DNA of 64,000 nucleotides from Aaosphaeria pasadenensis. Taxonomy: Eukaryota; Ascomycota; Dothideomycetes; Pleosporales. Location: the NCBI GenBank assembly GCA_022813625.1, contig JAKLMB010000021.1, positions 62,001 through 126,000 on the forward strand. The letters are read 5' to 3'. The notes under the pieces are model-generated. The model was not told where the DNA came from. It was given only the letters and a program-made list of their open reading frames with translations, and searched no databases. The translations under genes and the position numbers were made by a program. Shown one piece after another: positions 54,432 through 64,000 of this stretch; position 1 is the first letter of the stretch; every line of letters starts with the position of its first letter.

Positions 54432-55664
54432 TTTAATTGTATCCGAAGAGTGAAAGGTCTCTGGAAGGGGTTCGTGGAAGTTTGCTCTAGAATTTACATT
54501 TTTCGCGGTTGAGGCTGCTATATCAATACCTCACCGGCTTATTACCCCCACACAAATATCGGACGGCACAGCCGCCCAACATCGTTCCCCCATTCGTCCA
54601 AGGAGTCGTGAGAAGAGCGTTTCAGTATCAGCTTTTTACTTGGGTGAACTTGACCTGAAGTTTCGTTCTGATGTTTGAGACGTGGAGCGTTGGAGCCCTC
54701 GGCTCTGATTGGTGGATGCTTGTTCAGGCGCGTATAAGGCATGAATTTCGAGAAGTGTCTCGACGACATGTCTTAGTTAGAGTTACCGCCAGTCTGGCAG
54801 TAATCAAGATCTCGAAATTATCTTCCCCCTATTATTGAGCTCACCGATAATCCAACGGCAATAAGAGCCTTGCTTTGACGAATAGTGGCTCAGCTACAAT
54901 GCATTGCGCTTGTCTTCCAAAACCGGGTTGATCCGTTTTCAATTGGACAGTATTTCGCCCGTCATCCCTAGCATATGATTCTACGAGCACTGTGTAGACA
55001 GAATCAATGGAGAGGTCGTGCACTAGCTAGGTCGTCGTCATCATGCTCACAAAGAGTGCCTGAAGGACAAGCTGACAACGCCGGAGCGGTTGCCCTTCCA
55101 ATTGTCTCGTACGCATGAAGACGACAATGTCGAATGTTAACCTATTCCAGTCAATGCAACTTGAATACAATGTACTATGTGCAGACCTTTTATATCAACC
55201 TTGGGTATGTGATAACGACCAACCACATCGTTCCCTTACTGGCTTAGTCAATCCAGCGTGACGAGTCATTCGAGTTGTCACCCCATTTCTCTACAGCCAA
55301 ATCAACCACCGACACACAACTTCCGAGCTGGATTGGGCGCCTGCTCTAGAAAACCGCCTACACTCGATAAAATGCTAGACTTGTCCACTGGTGCGCCAAG
55401 TCATTGTGATCGATACCTCACGACATAAAGCTTCTTCATCACCGGCTCGAATATGAGGAATTGCAAGTAGAGCGCAAATCATGAACAGAGGAAAATGAGC
55501 TTGAATAGACGATAGTCCGTGATTCTTGACTTGGATTGTACAGGCTTGCCGATCAAAGCTCCGACCCCTCCTATGATACAATTCGACTCTGCGGTCCGAG
55601 CCTGTTTCTATCCATCCATTCCAGCATCTGACAAAAGAGATCTTGGTTCGCAAAGAGTGGAAGT
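54432..55664. other. Intergenic, no supported gene
   Basis: 1.2 kb with only short frames on minus lacking motifs. Confidence 0.45.
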
Positions 55665-56112
55665 TTATTTCTGGCCAAGAGCTGAGGCACGCTCGTCCTC
55701 GATCTTCTGGTAGAAAGCGTCGCGGTGGCGGACAGCGGGGACGTGGTAGCCTTGGAGATATTAGCCTCAGTTGTTAGAGTTTCTCCTCCTCGAATAGTCC
55801 GTAGATCGTAGTAGCGGGAGACGGGCGTGGAAGCGTTCACATACCGTACCACCAGCCGTAGCCAGCAGTCGTTCCGAGACCTGTATGCATATTAGTCAAG
55901 CTCGCTCACATGCAAGGAGCGTCTGCGAAGCTTTCTGCAAGCTTCAATAGACCGCCATGCACTGATCTGGAGGTAAACGCACCCAAAGCAACGGAGATAT
56001 CGAGCACGACGGATCGTCGGATCATCTGTCAAAATATGGTCAATCGCATGCCCGTCAAGCGTCCCTAGGACTCAATTGCAGCACATACGCCAGTGATAGG
56101 TTTGACGGCCAT
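55665..56112 (-). CDS. COX9: Cytochrome c oxidase subunit Cox9 (VIIa)
   Basis: Four tiny exons (56089-56112, 55983-56025, 55845-55880, 55665-55750) with introns of 63, 102 and 94 nt encode 62 aa, close to 59 in yeast. The protein reads MAVKPITGMIRRSVVLDISV, then ALGLGTTAGYGWWYGYHVPA, then VRHRDAFYQKIEDERASAL. The PITG start, one membrane helix, the W-W pair, and the conserved R-x-x-F-Y tail match Cox9. It is an inner-membrane subunit of respiratory complex IV. Every donor and acceptor fits consensus (GTATGT, GTGCGT, GTATGT) and frame is kept. The third exon is only 36 nt. No long open frame marks this gene. Confidence 0.88.
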
Positions 56113-56574
56113 TGTAACGTCGGTTTTCGGTGAGTGGAGAGCGTTGAGTCGTGGGGTGCGGTCGGGCGAGAGGTGGTGAAAGGACAAGTGAGGTTGAACT
56201 TGGATGTTGGTGGTCTGAGGAAAGAGCGTAGCGTGAAATCGCTGACATAATACGTTGTTGTTGCCAAGACTTTCACCCTCGATGAAGCACATCGTCTGCC
56301 GCCTACCTAGCATGTAGAGACATCGACAGTACGACTAGCGAAGGCAGTCTCACTCTGTCCGACAACGCGCGCCATCTGGCGAAGTTGAAACTATCTCCCG
56401 CTGAACCGTACTCATCCCGCGCCTTCAAATACAACCGCGCGATCCTACAACTTCACCCGATCGATCCTCTTGCTCACAAACACGCCGCCCTACCACGTCT
56501 GCCTCACCGAAACCTCCATTCGCACTGGCGACGCGTGACTGTTAGGACCGACCTTGCGGTCGGCTCTTTGTCTC
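56113..56574. other. Divergent promoter region of COX9 and TAF8
   Basis: The 462 bp between the two opposite start codons; no gene seen, no obvious TATA. Confidence 0.45.
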
Positions 56575-57631
56575 ATGCCCGGCATGAAGAGGTCGAATGT
56601 CGAAACGACGCTTTCCGAACCACATGCGAAGAAGCGCAAGATCGTTCGCCAACTTCACCACTTGCAACAAGTACACGTGCCGGAACCTATCAGCGCAGAA
56701 CAAGATCCCACCGGCGTGAACAGAGATTTCTTCGACCAACAATTACAGCGCGCCATAGCAATAGAATGTAAAGCAATAGGTTTTGACGGCACAAGGCCCG
56801 ATGCGCTGGAGATGTTCCGGGGCCTTGTTGATGGGTGTATGCCTTAACCAGAACTGTTCCTGTACAAATCTCGATGCTAATAACCAACGTATAGTCATGC
56901 ACTCCTTTACAACCCATGTCCGCACATCTATGATGAGTGCGCGGCGCACATCGACCGTAGCAAGCGACTGGGTACACGCTCTTCAAGCCGTAGGCATCAA
57001 GGGTTCATCAGTTCTCGAGCCGCATCTTGATACTGGCGAAATCCCTCCTTCTTTCTTACAGCCAGCCTTTGAGCCTCCGCGACCAGCATCTCCGCCGCCG
57101 CCCGACCTCGAAGGTCTGCTCGGGCGCGACCTGTCTGGTAAAACAGACAAAGAGCAACGCAAATACATCCCGTCCCATTTCCCATCATTTCCATCGCGAC
57201 ATACCTGGAAATCGACACCGGTATTTACTCCACGTGAAAGCGATCCCCGGAAAATCAGAGAAAAAGCGACCGAGGAGGGCATTCTGGCGGAGCAGTCCCT
57301 ACGGAAATTGATGGCCGCACAAAAGGCGGGTTTGCAGGGCGACAAGGCACGGAAACAGAGGCGATCGAAACGAATCAAACAAAGCGACGCACTGTGGCAG
57401 GATGCTATGAAGGACCTCCAAGGGCAGGAAGAAGAACGGGAAGAAGTTGAAAGGAGAAGGCCGCAATTTGATTTCGGTGATGACATGGAAGAGGACGATG
57501 ATGCATGGCGAAGCCAGGAGCAGGCGCGGATAAAGCCCCCACGACTGGAGAAGAAGAAACCCACACTCCAGGAGGGCGTGCACGTTAATTACGACCAGAA
57601 GTTTTGGAGAAAATCGGCGAGAGGGTTTTAA
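56575..57631 (+). CDS. TAF8: TFIID subunit TAF8
   Basis: Exons 56575-56836 and 56895-57631, intron 58 nt (GTATGC donor, GCTAAT, CGTATAG); 332 aa from ATG 56575, or 329 from ATG 56584. The N-terminal histone-fold/BTP domain spans the splice (QLQRAIAIECKAIGFDG, ALEMFRGLVDGF, DWVHALQAVGI). The TAF8 C-terminal segment follows (KYIPSHFPSFPSRHTWKSTP then VFTPRESDPRKIREKATEEG), with a charged tail. TAF8 pairs with TAF10 and helps build the TFIID general transcription factor in the nucleus. The gene is divergent from COX9. Confidence 0.9.
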
Positions 57632-58027
57632 GGAATGCATGAAAAGATCGTGGTTACATATGTTCCTTTTCAGCTTTTGACGATTGTCAGAGCATCATAG
57701 CGAGGCGTTTATTTCGGATTTGGATACTACCTCAGCATATTACGCGGTGTTTGTACGGATGCAAAACAGGGCTGAATGAGGCCTGCAGTCTATTCTTCTG
57801 TAGTATTACATTTTATTTACTTTCTACTGCCATTGCTGCTATACCCAGCAGGCAGGATCGAAGCCATCAGCTCAAATGCTGGGTTCGATAGATCGAACAA
57901 TACTCATACAATTTGTTATATATCAATTTTTATCTTTACAGTGGTATAGTGCACATTCGAACTATAGCCATAGGGTCGCCAGTCATATAATCGTGTTGTG
58001 TTGCAGTTTGGCAGTGTTCTTTCAAGC
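57632..58027. other. Convergent 3' intergenic region
   Basis: 3' regions of TAF8 and SOM1; nothing else supported. Confidence 0.45.
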
Positions 58028-58510
58028 TCAAGATGCTTCTGTTGCGGAAACCTCTGCGGTGCGCTGCTTCTTTCTCCACGACTCCCAAGACGTCGTCTCA
58101 ATCAGCCTCCCATCATCGCATCTGGCAAATAGCAACTGTCAGCTAATCTTCAATCCATAATTTCATCTCCTATCCCGTGACATCCCGCCAAGCGAATCAC
58201 CGTCCGGCACCACCATCTAATCATCACCCGAACATTAAAGAACAGAAACATAGTTGTATCAAGCCCTAGAAGCAAAGCGGAGAAATTGATTGATGTCGAC
58301 TTACTGCCTATAAAACCTGACTACGGGCACGCATTTGACAATTGGACCTTTCCCCTTCTCGCCGGCCACGATATCGCAGCGATACTGCACAAGTTCCTTC
58401 AAGGGCAGGGACGCGAGGTCGATGGGCGGGGAGCGGGTTTTCCCGTGAGGAAGAGCATTGATTTCGGTGGCAAGCTCGGAGACGTGGATCGTTGGCACGA
58501 CGGGCGCCAT
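58028..58510 (-). CDS. SOM1: Mitochondrial inner membrane peptidase subunit Som1
   Basis: Exons 58305-58510 and 58028-58121 with a 183-nt intron (GTAAGT donor, TTGCCAG acceptor) encode 99 aa. The sequence fits fungal Som1: PIDLASLPLKELVQYRCDI, then IVKCVPVVRFYRQCDDG and RLIETTSWESW. Cysteines in QYRCD, VKCVP and RQCDD follow the family pattern. Som1 is a small intermembrane-space protein associated with the Imp1/Imp2 peptidase that processes inner-membrane proteins. The intron is long for this window; the nearer acceptor (CTTCTAG at about 58266) gives an unrelated tail, so I prefer the distal one, which restores the conserved ending. Confidence 0.85.
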
Positions 58511-58570
58511 TCGTTTCTTGTTTATTATTCTTAATGAGAGTAACTTGCAAGAGAAGAAACCGCTGTTGTG

Positions 58571-59997
58571 ATGGATGGTAGTAATGCTGGAGCGGAGAGA
58601 CTGGGGGAAAGGTTGTTGGGTGAGGTTGAAGTGGAAGGGTTGAGTTCGGTAAGTCGAACTATGTTATCAATGATGGGTAGTGCACCACGAATGGATAGAT
58701 ATGCTGATTGAAATTACAGTTGTTTGCTTCTCTGAGACGAATTATCGAACCTGATGAAGAAAGACAGTATTTTGGAATTCCCGAAATCGATGCTCTCTTC
58801 CCAACACCACCACCGCCTCCGCCAGCAACCCGCCAACAACCACAGAACCAAAGCCATAATGCCGACAATTCTTATGGCGATGGCCATGGCGATGATGATA
58901 ACGACCTATGGAATCCGTCTTCCTCGCCCTCCAATCGGCCAGACCAAGTTCAACCAAACCAACCCTATATCTCCAATCAAGTCACGATCCCACCACCACT
59001 TCCACCTCCTTTAACCCCATCAATACCAATCCTAACGATCCTCTCCTCACCATCATCATACACACCAGCCTCCTCAGGGAAGACCTCACTACTCTACCTG
59101 ATTGTCTCCCAAGCCCTCCTCCCATCCTCAATCTCCCTCTCCATCCACAGCCCCCAACCCCCAACAACGATACCCCTAAACGGTCAAACCCGCACAATTC
59201 TCCTCTTCGACCCCCTCTCCCACCTCTCCATACGCCACCTATCCCTAACAATGACATCCGAAATCCTGACCCGCATCCTCACCCACACCCATCTGACCCT
59301 CCCCGCCCTCTCAACCACCGTCCCAGACCTCCACACCGCCGTCCGCTCGACAGTAAAGCAGTCCCTAACGCACCTACACGTCTTCCACACGCAGACCTTT
59401 CCCTCGCTGCTCTCTACGCTGGATGCCGTGCCGGCATACTTGGCGAACGGGCAGCGGCACAGGAGCATGGCGAGGAGGGTGCACAGCGTCATGGTGGAGG
59501 ATTTGGACGCTTACGTGTTTGAGATCAGGGGCACTGCTGGTACGGTAGAGGACGCGGGGGCTAGGCTGACGAGGGCGTTGGTGAAGGTCGCGAGGGAGTT
59601 GAGGTGTGCCGTCGTGGTTACGTCGCAGTCGCCCAGTCCGCTGACTTCGAGGACGTCGTCAGTGGGGCTTTTGCGACTAGCGATTCCGTTGGCGTGGGGG
59701 AGTGTGGCGAGGAAGGGGGAGGGGGATGAGGTGAAGGAGGTCAGGGTTGCGGTTAGGAGGGTCGAGGTGTTGAGGTTTAAGCCTGGGATTTGTGGAGAGG
59801 AGGCAATGGCGGAGAAGGCGAAGAGGTGGGATGTTGTGAAGAGGGGGAGGTTTGAGGTTTGGAAGGTTGGTGGGAGTGGGAGTGGGATGGGTGCTGGGAA
59901 AGGAGGTGGAGCTGGATCAGGGAGAGATGTGGAGGGTTTTGTGTTTAGGGTTGGGGAGTCTGGCGTTGCAATTGAGAGGGAGGAAGAGCAAGCTTGA
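58571..59997 (+). CDS. Rad51-paralog-like recombination protein (XRCC2 type)
   Basis: Exons 58571-58648 and 58720-59997, intron 71 nt (GTAAGT donor, GCTGAT branch-like, ATTACAG); 451 aa. The first exon supplies GERLLGEVEVEGLSSLFASL, typical of XRCC2-like N-termini. A Walker A-like SSGKTSLLYLI is present, with Thr in place of the first Gly (TPASSGKT). TILLFDPLSHLSI and later AVVVTSQSPSPL fit the RecA core. A Pro/Asn/Asp-rich linker (about residues 50-110) and Gly/Ser-rich C-terminal loop are lineage inserts. RAD51 paralogs help load Rad51 during homologous recombination in the nucleus. Separated by only 60 bp from the divergent SOM1. Family call is reasonable, orthology uncertain. Confidence 0.65.
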
Positions 59998-60559
59998 CCA
60001 TGGATTATACATGGACTGAGCATGGATGGGTGAATCAACGGAGGAACATTGTTTACGTGATGATCATGACATCGATGATGATGCAAATGACGATGATGAG
60101 ATGAGTATGATGAAATTCATGAATCAATTCCATTCGATTCAATGTTGATATAGTCATGCGTGCGTGCACTTTATGATACAACCGAGTTACAGGATGTGTA
60201 CAGTTTTTTTGCCAGCTCTTGCCTCTTCATTTTCTTTTCGCTCCTGATCCAACCTGATACTGCGGACGAATGCTGGCGTATAAACCGTACGCGAACAAGT
60301 TGGTAGGAGGATAGGCCGTAGCAAATGAGTTTCCCCCAATGGATACCGTAAAAAGATTTTACACACATATCGTACAACCCATCTTCCATTCGATCTCATT
60401 TCGTAATCCCACTTCTCGGCGTCGCGAAAGAATTTTCTGCGTCTCAGTCTTTCGTCAAAATCTCTTCGTCGACCATTTTGATCCCCCAAGTCAATTATTT
60501 TCCCCTCACACCAACGCATCACCTCTCATGTCCTTAGATTATGCGTGAGATCAATCCCT
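59998..60559. other. Convergent 3' intergenic region
   Basis: Region between the 3' ends of the Rad51-paralog-like and mL58 genes; GAT/ATG-rich simple stretch at 60057-60110. No gene. Confidence 0.45.
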
Positions 60560-61222
60560 CTAAGCGTCCTGTCCCCAAAGCTCCTTCCTCCTTCCCCGAT
60601 CCTCCTTAGCCATCCGCCTCCTGGTTCCCCACCTTTCCCTGGCCCTCTGATGCTCCTCAGCAACCCTTTCAGACTTCTCGTGGTTCTTCGCAACCATGCC
60701 CACGAAGAATTGACTGCACTTGAATTTCTCCGCCAGACGCACCCTGGTCCAGTAGACTGGGTCCTGGGCGCGGAGACTCCGGATCTCGGCGATGTCGGCG
60801 TCGGTGAGGTGGTACTTCTTCTCGTAGGGGGTGCGGATGGGAGGTGGGAGGTTGGATGATGGCTTGGGGGGAAGGAAGGCAGTCGTCTGGAGGGGAGTAC
60901 CCGGGGTGGAGGTCGTGGGCGTCGAGGTGCGGTGCGCGAATTGGGTGGAGTATTTGACGGCGGCGGCGTAGAGCTTCTTCCGCGAGTCGTCCTTGGGGAG
61001 AAATTTGGAGGGGGTGTGGTATACGTTTGGAGAGGCGGAGGGAGGATTGAAGATGAGAGTTGGTTCGCTGGTGGTGGAGGTGTAGGACGGTGATTCTGGG
61101 AGGTGGAGGAGCTTTTTATGGCGGCGAGTTGTCGACTCGTGGCGGGTCTGGGTGAGAGGTAGGTTGTTGATGCGCTGGCATTGCCGTGGCAGCGTTCGGA
61201 AGAGGGGTTTACATGTCGACAT
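60560..61222 (-). CDS. MRPL20: Mitochondrial large-subunit ribosomal protein mL58 (MrpL20)
   Basis: Single exon, 220 aa from ATG 61222. The N-terminus is basic with hydroxylated residues (CKPLFRTLPRQCQRINNLPL), a presequence, followed by the family block RHESTTRRHKKLLHLPESPS, then FNPPSASPNVYHTPSKFLPK. The C-terminal helix-rich part (KYHLTDADIAEIRSLRAQDP, WTRVRLAEKFKCSQFFVGMV) is the conserved mL58 core. It is a fungal-specific protein of the mitochondrial 54S subunit. An upstream frame reaches 61393 but has no ATG before 61222. Confidence 0.9.
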   Translation of the reverse strand: MSTCKPLFRTLPRQCQRINNLPLTQTRHESTTRRHKKLLHLPESPSYTSTTSEPTLIFNPPSASPNVYHTPSKFLPKDDSRKKLYAAAVKYSTQFAHRTSTPTTSTPGTPLQTTAFLPPKPSSNLPPPIRTPYEKKYHLTDADIAEIRSLRAQDPVYWTRVRLAEKFKCSQFFVGMVAKNHEKSERVAEEHQRARERWGTRRRMAKEDRGRRKELWGQDA

Positions 61223-61710
61223 GGCTGCAATTGGGGGTGTTGTGGTTGAAGATGTTGGAGGCAGAACTGTTGTTGAAGAAGAGTTGGAGAAAGTTTGGAT
61301 GAGCCGGGGGGGAATTGTTTTTGTGGGCTGAGCGAGATCTGATTGGCCAACTTTTGTGACCACCAGCGCGGAGTTGATAACTATGGCGGACAATACAGAT
61401 CACGACAGCGAAGAAAATTTACATCGTAATGAATTCCAGCATTTTCTTATTCTAACTGGCCTTATAATTGAGTGTACAGTTAATCAAACTGACGAGGTAG
61501 ATTTTGGTACAGACTATTATCTACTACCCACGTAGGTGGTTACTATCCATCTCAATCGGATAAGATCCTACGTCTGCCTACAGCTTCACACACAATGTTC
61601 CAATCCCAGGTCCGATTCGTTGCGTTATTCGTGGTTTTCCATTTATTCGTATTCGTGGTTTTATTTTTCTGAAAAGTGTACGTCGCTTTCTATCATTCCA
61701 ATAGATTCGT
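61223..61710. other. Intergenic between mL58 and DUG1
   Basis: Upstream of mL58 and downstream of DUG1; no other feature. Confidence 0.45.
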
Positions 61711-63207
61711 CTATTTCAACTCGCCAGCAACATAGTGAAGATAGGCACCGAGCAACTTGGTGCCCTCGATGTAGTTCATCTTATCCAATTTCTCGTTGAT
61801 GGAGTGTGCAGCATCCGTGGAGCTACCCATGGGGAGCAACAACACGTTCTTGCCCAACTGCTCCTGGAAGGTCAATGTGACGGGGATACTTCCACCCTCG
61901 CGGGTCATGTCTGGCTTGACGCCGAAGACGCGTTCGACGGCCTTCGCGGCCGCAGTGTAGTTGGGGTGGTTAGGGTCCTCGACCCACCACTTTCCACAGT
62001 GTACGACATTGAACTTCATCTTGTTCTTGGAGCCGAGCTTGGCCCATTCCTGGTTCACGTGCTCCTCGACGAGCTTTGTGACTGGGTCGATCTCCATGTT
62101 GGGGACGGTTCGGATGGAGAACTTGCCAATGACCTTGGCAGGGATGACGGTCTTTGCGCCGGGGGTGTAGAAAGCACCCTCGATGCCGTGGAGAGAGAGA
62201 GATGGGTAGCGCATCTTATGCTTGAGGGCTTCCTCTTTGGTGTCGTGGATAGAAACCTCGCTGCCCAGGGACTGGTGGAGATCCTGCATGGTGAAGGCGA
62301 TGGGTGGGTAGAGGGCTGCCTCCTGCTCGGTCAAGGGGGCGACCAAATCGTCGATTCCCTTGATCAGAATCTTGCCATCGGGGTCAACGAACGAGTTCAT
62401 GATGCGGACCAAGTCGGTCATGGGCTCGTGTGTCATGCCGCCGTAGACACCAGAGTGGAGATCCTGTCCAGGGCCAGAAACCTCGACAGAGTAGTAGTTG
62501 CAGCCACGAACACCATAGGTCAGGCATGGTTTCTCAGTACCCAACCAGTAGTTATCCGAAATGCACACAACGTCGGCATCCTTGAAGAATTTCTTCGCCT
62601 CCTCCGCGATGAGCTCGTCAAGACCCTCGGAACCGTTCTCCTCCATACCCTCGAAGCACATGATCAGGTTGACTGGGAAGTCGACACCGGCCTTTTGGTG
62701 GGCCTCGATGGCGTTTAACCACCCGAGTACGGGTCCCTTGTCGTCGGTGCTGCCTCGACCGAACATGCGGCCCTTGTCGTCGATGGTCAATGTGAAAGGA
62801 TCAGTCGCCCATCCATCCGACTTCTGTGCAGGCTGAACGTCGTAGTGGCCATAGACGAGGATGTTCTTCTTGTTGGGGTCGTTTCCGTAGCGGCCGAGAA
62901 TGCATGGAGGGAGGTTGAGGTGCTCGTGGCCGGGCTGCTTTCCAAGCTCACGGAGCTCGACCTCGCCGCCGAGGGCTTTGATCTGGTCGGCGAGCCAGTG
63001 GCCCATCTAGGATTTTACTGTTAGCGACAGATGCCTTGTGACCGTGAAAACCACGGTACCGCATGGCTTTACACATACCTTGACGACGTCCGGCCTCCTC
63101 TCATCCTCGGAACTGATACTGGGAATGGCGACAGCTTCCCTCAGTCTCTGGATGAAGGTGTCCTGGAGGCCATCCACCTGCTTGAAGTATGGGTCGAGAT
63201 GCGGCAT
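61711..63207 (-). CDS. DUG1: Cys-Gly metallodipeptidase Dug1, peptidase M20
   Basis: Exons 63079-63207 and 61711-63006 with a 72-nt intron (GTATGT donor, GCTAAC, AATCCTAG); 474 aa from ATG 63207 (MPHLDPYFKQVDGLQDTF, the usual start; yeast has 481). Zinc-ligand and catalytic segments are intact: LVYGHYDVQPAQ, FGRGSTDDKGP, CFEGMEENGSEG and HSGVYGG. Dug1 is a cytosolic zinc or manganese dipeptidase that cleaves Cys-Gly in glutathione breakdown. The reading frame stays open upstream to an ATG at 63573, adding 122 residues that are basic, Ser/Thr/Pro-rich and poor in acidic residues, including a run of Ser. That might be a mitochondrial leader on a longer form, or simply 5' leader. Confidence 0.93.
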
Positions 63208-63263
63208 CTTGTCAAAAGGTCTGTATAGGTAGGGCCAAACTCTCTGCTGTGTGTCGTGTGAGG

Positions 63264-63303
63264 GGGAGGAGGAGGAGGAGGAGGAGGAGGAGGAGGAGGA
63301 GGG
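63264..63303. repeat. GGA/TCC trinucleotide microsatellite upstream of DUG1
   Basis: About twelve uninterrupted GGA units (plus strand). On minus, in the frame of the DUG1 extension, they encode a run of Ser. Likely length-polymorphic. Confidence 0.9.
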
Positions 63304-63573
63304 TATACGACGGCAGGTGCTTGTAGAGAGGTGGTTTTGGCGGGGGAGAGGGGAAGAGATGGGATGAGGATTGCGGAAAGATGTAGGGATAATGGATGTG
63401 TTTTTCAGATACGGTAGTGGTGAAGCGGCAACGCTTAGTATCGGAGTAGTAGAAGAGGTGGCAGTGGTGGTAATGGTGGATACACGGGTACGGGTAGATA
63501 TGGATTGGGAAGGTGGAATAAGAGAAGTACGAATGATATCACGGGTAGATTGAGGCGGAAACGAGCGTCGCAT

Positions 63574-64000
63574 TATTGGAGGAAGAGGAGAAGAAGGAAT
63601 GGCACAGCTTGTAGTGGCGGTGGTGGTGGTGGTGAATTGGGTGGAGGGAGGGTCGCGCAAAGCGGGGCAACATATGACCACATCAACCTCTCCCAGTCTC
63701 CCTACCCAGTTATTGCTATTCCAAGTAGCAAAGAAGCATCGACTAGTACTCGTAATAAGCTTTTCACGGACAAACCGGAATAAAATAATTCATAATGAAG
63801 AATCAAAATATATGTAATTCAACTCCGCGACCTGGACCCATCAGGCTCAGGCCATCATCCATGTCAAAGCTTTAAAAATGTCTCTAGCGGCCAATGAGTG
63901 CCGAGGCATTCGAGAATTTACCTCCTAGTAGGATATCCACAAGTTCTTTTAGAGCAGTAGTGGACACAGGGCAATAAATATTTCACCATTAGGGAAGATT
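63574..64000. other. Upstream region of DUG1, no gene seen
   Basis: Contains short GGT-type repeats (63613-63640) on plus and no coding signal. Confidence 0.4.

Noticed and set aside
58486..58510. CGTTGGCACGACGGGCG resembling the MITE end
   Set aside because: It lies in the SOM1 coding start, lacks the rest of the repeat and any inverted partner, so similarity is chance.
58908..59522. 204-codon plus frame inside the Rad51-paralog-like gene
   Set aside because: A Pro/His-rich shadow of the real frame, which has the family motifs.
61735..62718. 327-codon plus frame opposite DUG1
   Set aside because: Mirror of the conserved M20 peptidase; high GC at third positions keeps the antisense frame open.

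Overview
This is nuclear DNA of a filamentous ascomycete (Pezizomycotina). The evidence is short GT-AG introns (mostly 48-75 nt) with CTAAC/CTAAT branch sites, fungal-only families (mitochondrial Som1, mL58, S53 sedolisin, a Pth11-type receptor relic, a fungal APH-kinase relic), and gene-dense blocks alternating with gene-poor AT-richer blocks. Dothideomycetes or Leotiomycetes are plausible, but the class cannot be fixed from sequence alone.

Layout. 1-3.3 kb: a sterol-reductase-like FAD oxidoreductase cut by the window edge, and an isochorismatase-fold hydrolase with a signal peptide. 3.3-7.4 kb: no convincing gene, one MITE. 7.4-14.8 kb: an array of five divergent RING-finger-like genes (two on minus, three on plus) plus a possible sixth fragment; at least two, probably three, carry disabling lesions. 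17-26 kb: a small secreted protein, a Rab5-type GTPase head-to-head with the phosphoinositide phosphatase SAC1, an unknown conserved-looking protein, a MITE and the cristae-junction protein MIC60. 26.4-31.6 kb: a decayed Pth11-like receptor, a divergent cation/proton exchanger and a MITE. 31.6-36.9 kb: a secreted GH35 beta-galactosidase convergent with a secreted tripeptidyl-peptidase. 37-42.7 kb: gene-poor, a half MITE and a dead APH-like kinase. 42.7-48.7 kb: an SMP-30/gluconolactonase, a tRNA-Leu(TAA) gene and a 16-cysteine secreted protein. 49-64 kb: compact housekeeping genes (AP-3 mu, a DUF4536-type small membrane protein, a HAPSTR1/DUF4588-like protein, a one-pass membrane protein, COX9, TAF8, SOM1, a Rad51-paralog-like protein, mL58 and the dipeptidase DUG1).

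Functional threads. Rab5 and SAC1 share one promoter region, and AP-3 mu is also in the window, so endosome/vacuole trafficking is well represented. MIC60, COX9, Som1, mL58 and the DUF4536 protein act in mitochondria. The beta-galactosidase and sedolisin are secreted degradative enzymes.

The most unusual item is the tRNA-Leu(TAA) at 44545-44702. Besides a normal short anticodon-loop intron, its D-arm is split by a 58-nt insert that begins GT, ends AG and has a CTAAT branch-like motif. It therefore looks like a spliceosomal intron inside a tRNA gene. The RING-like array and a four-copy MITE family are the next most interesting. All gene models were made by reading the sequence by eye; no database search was run.
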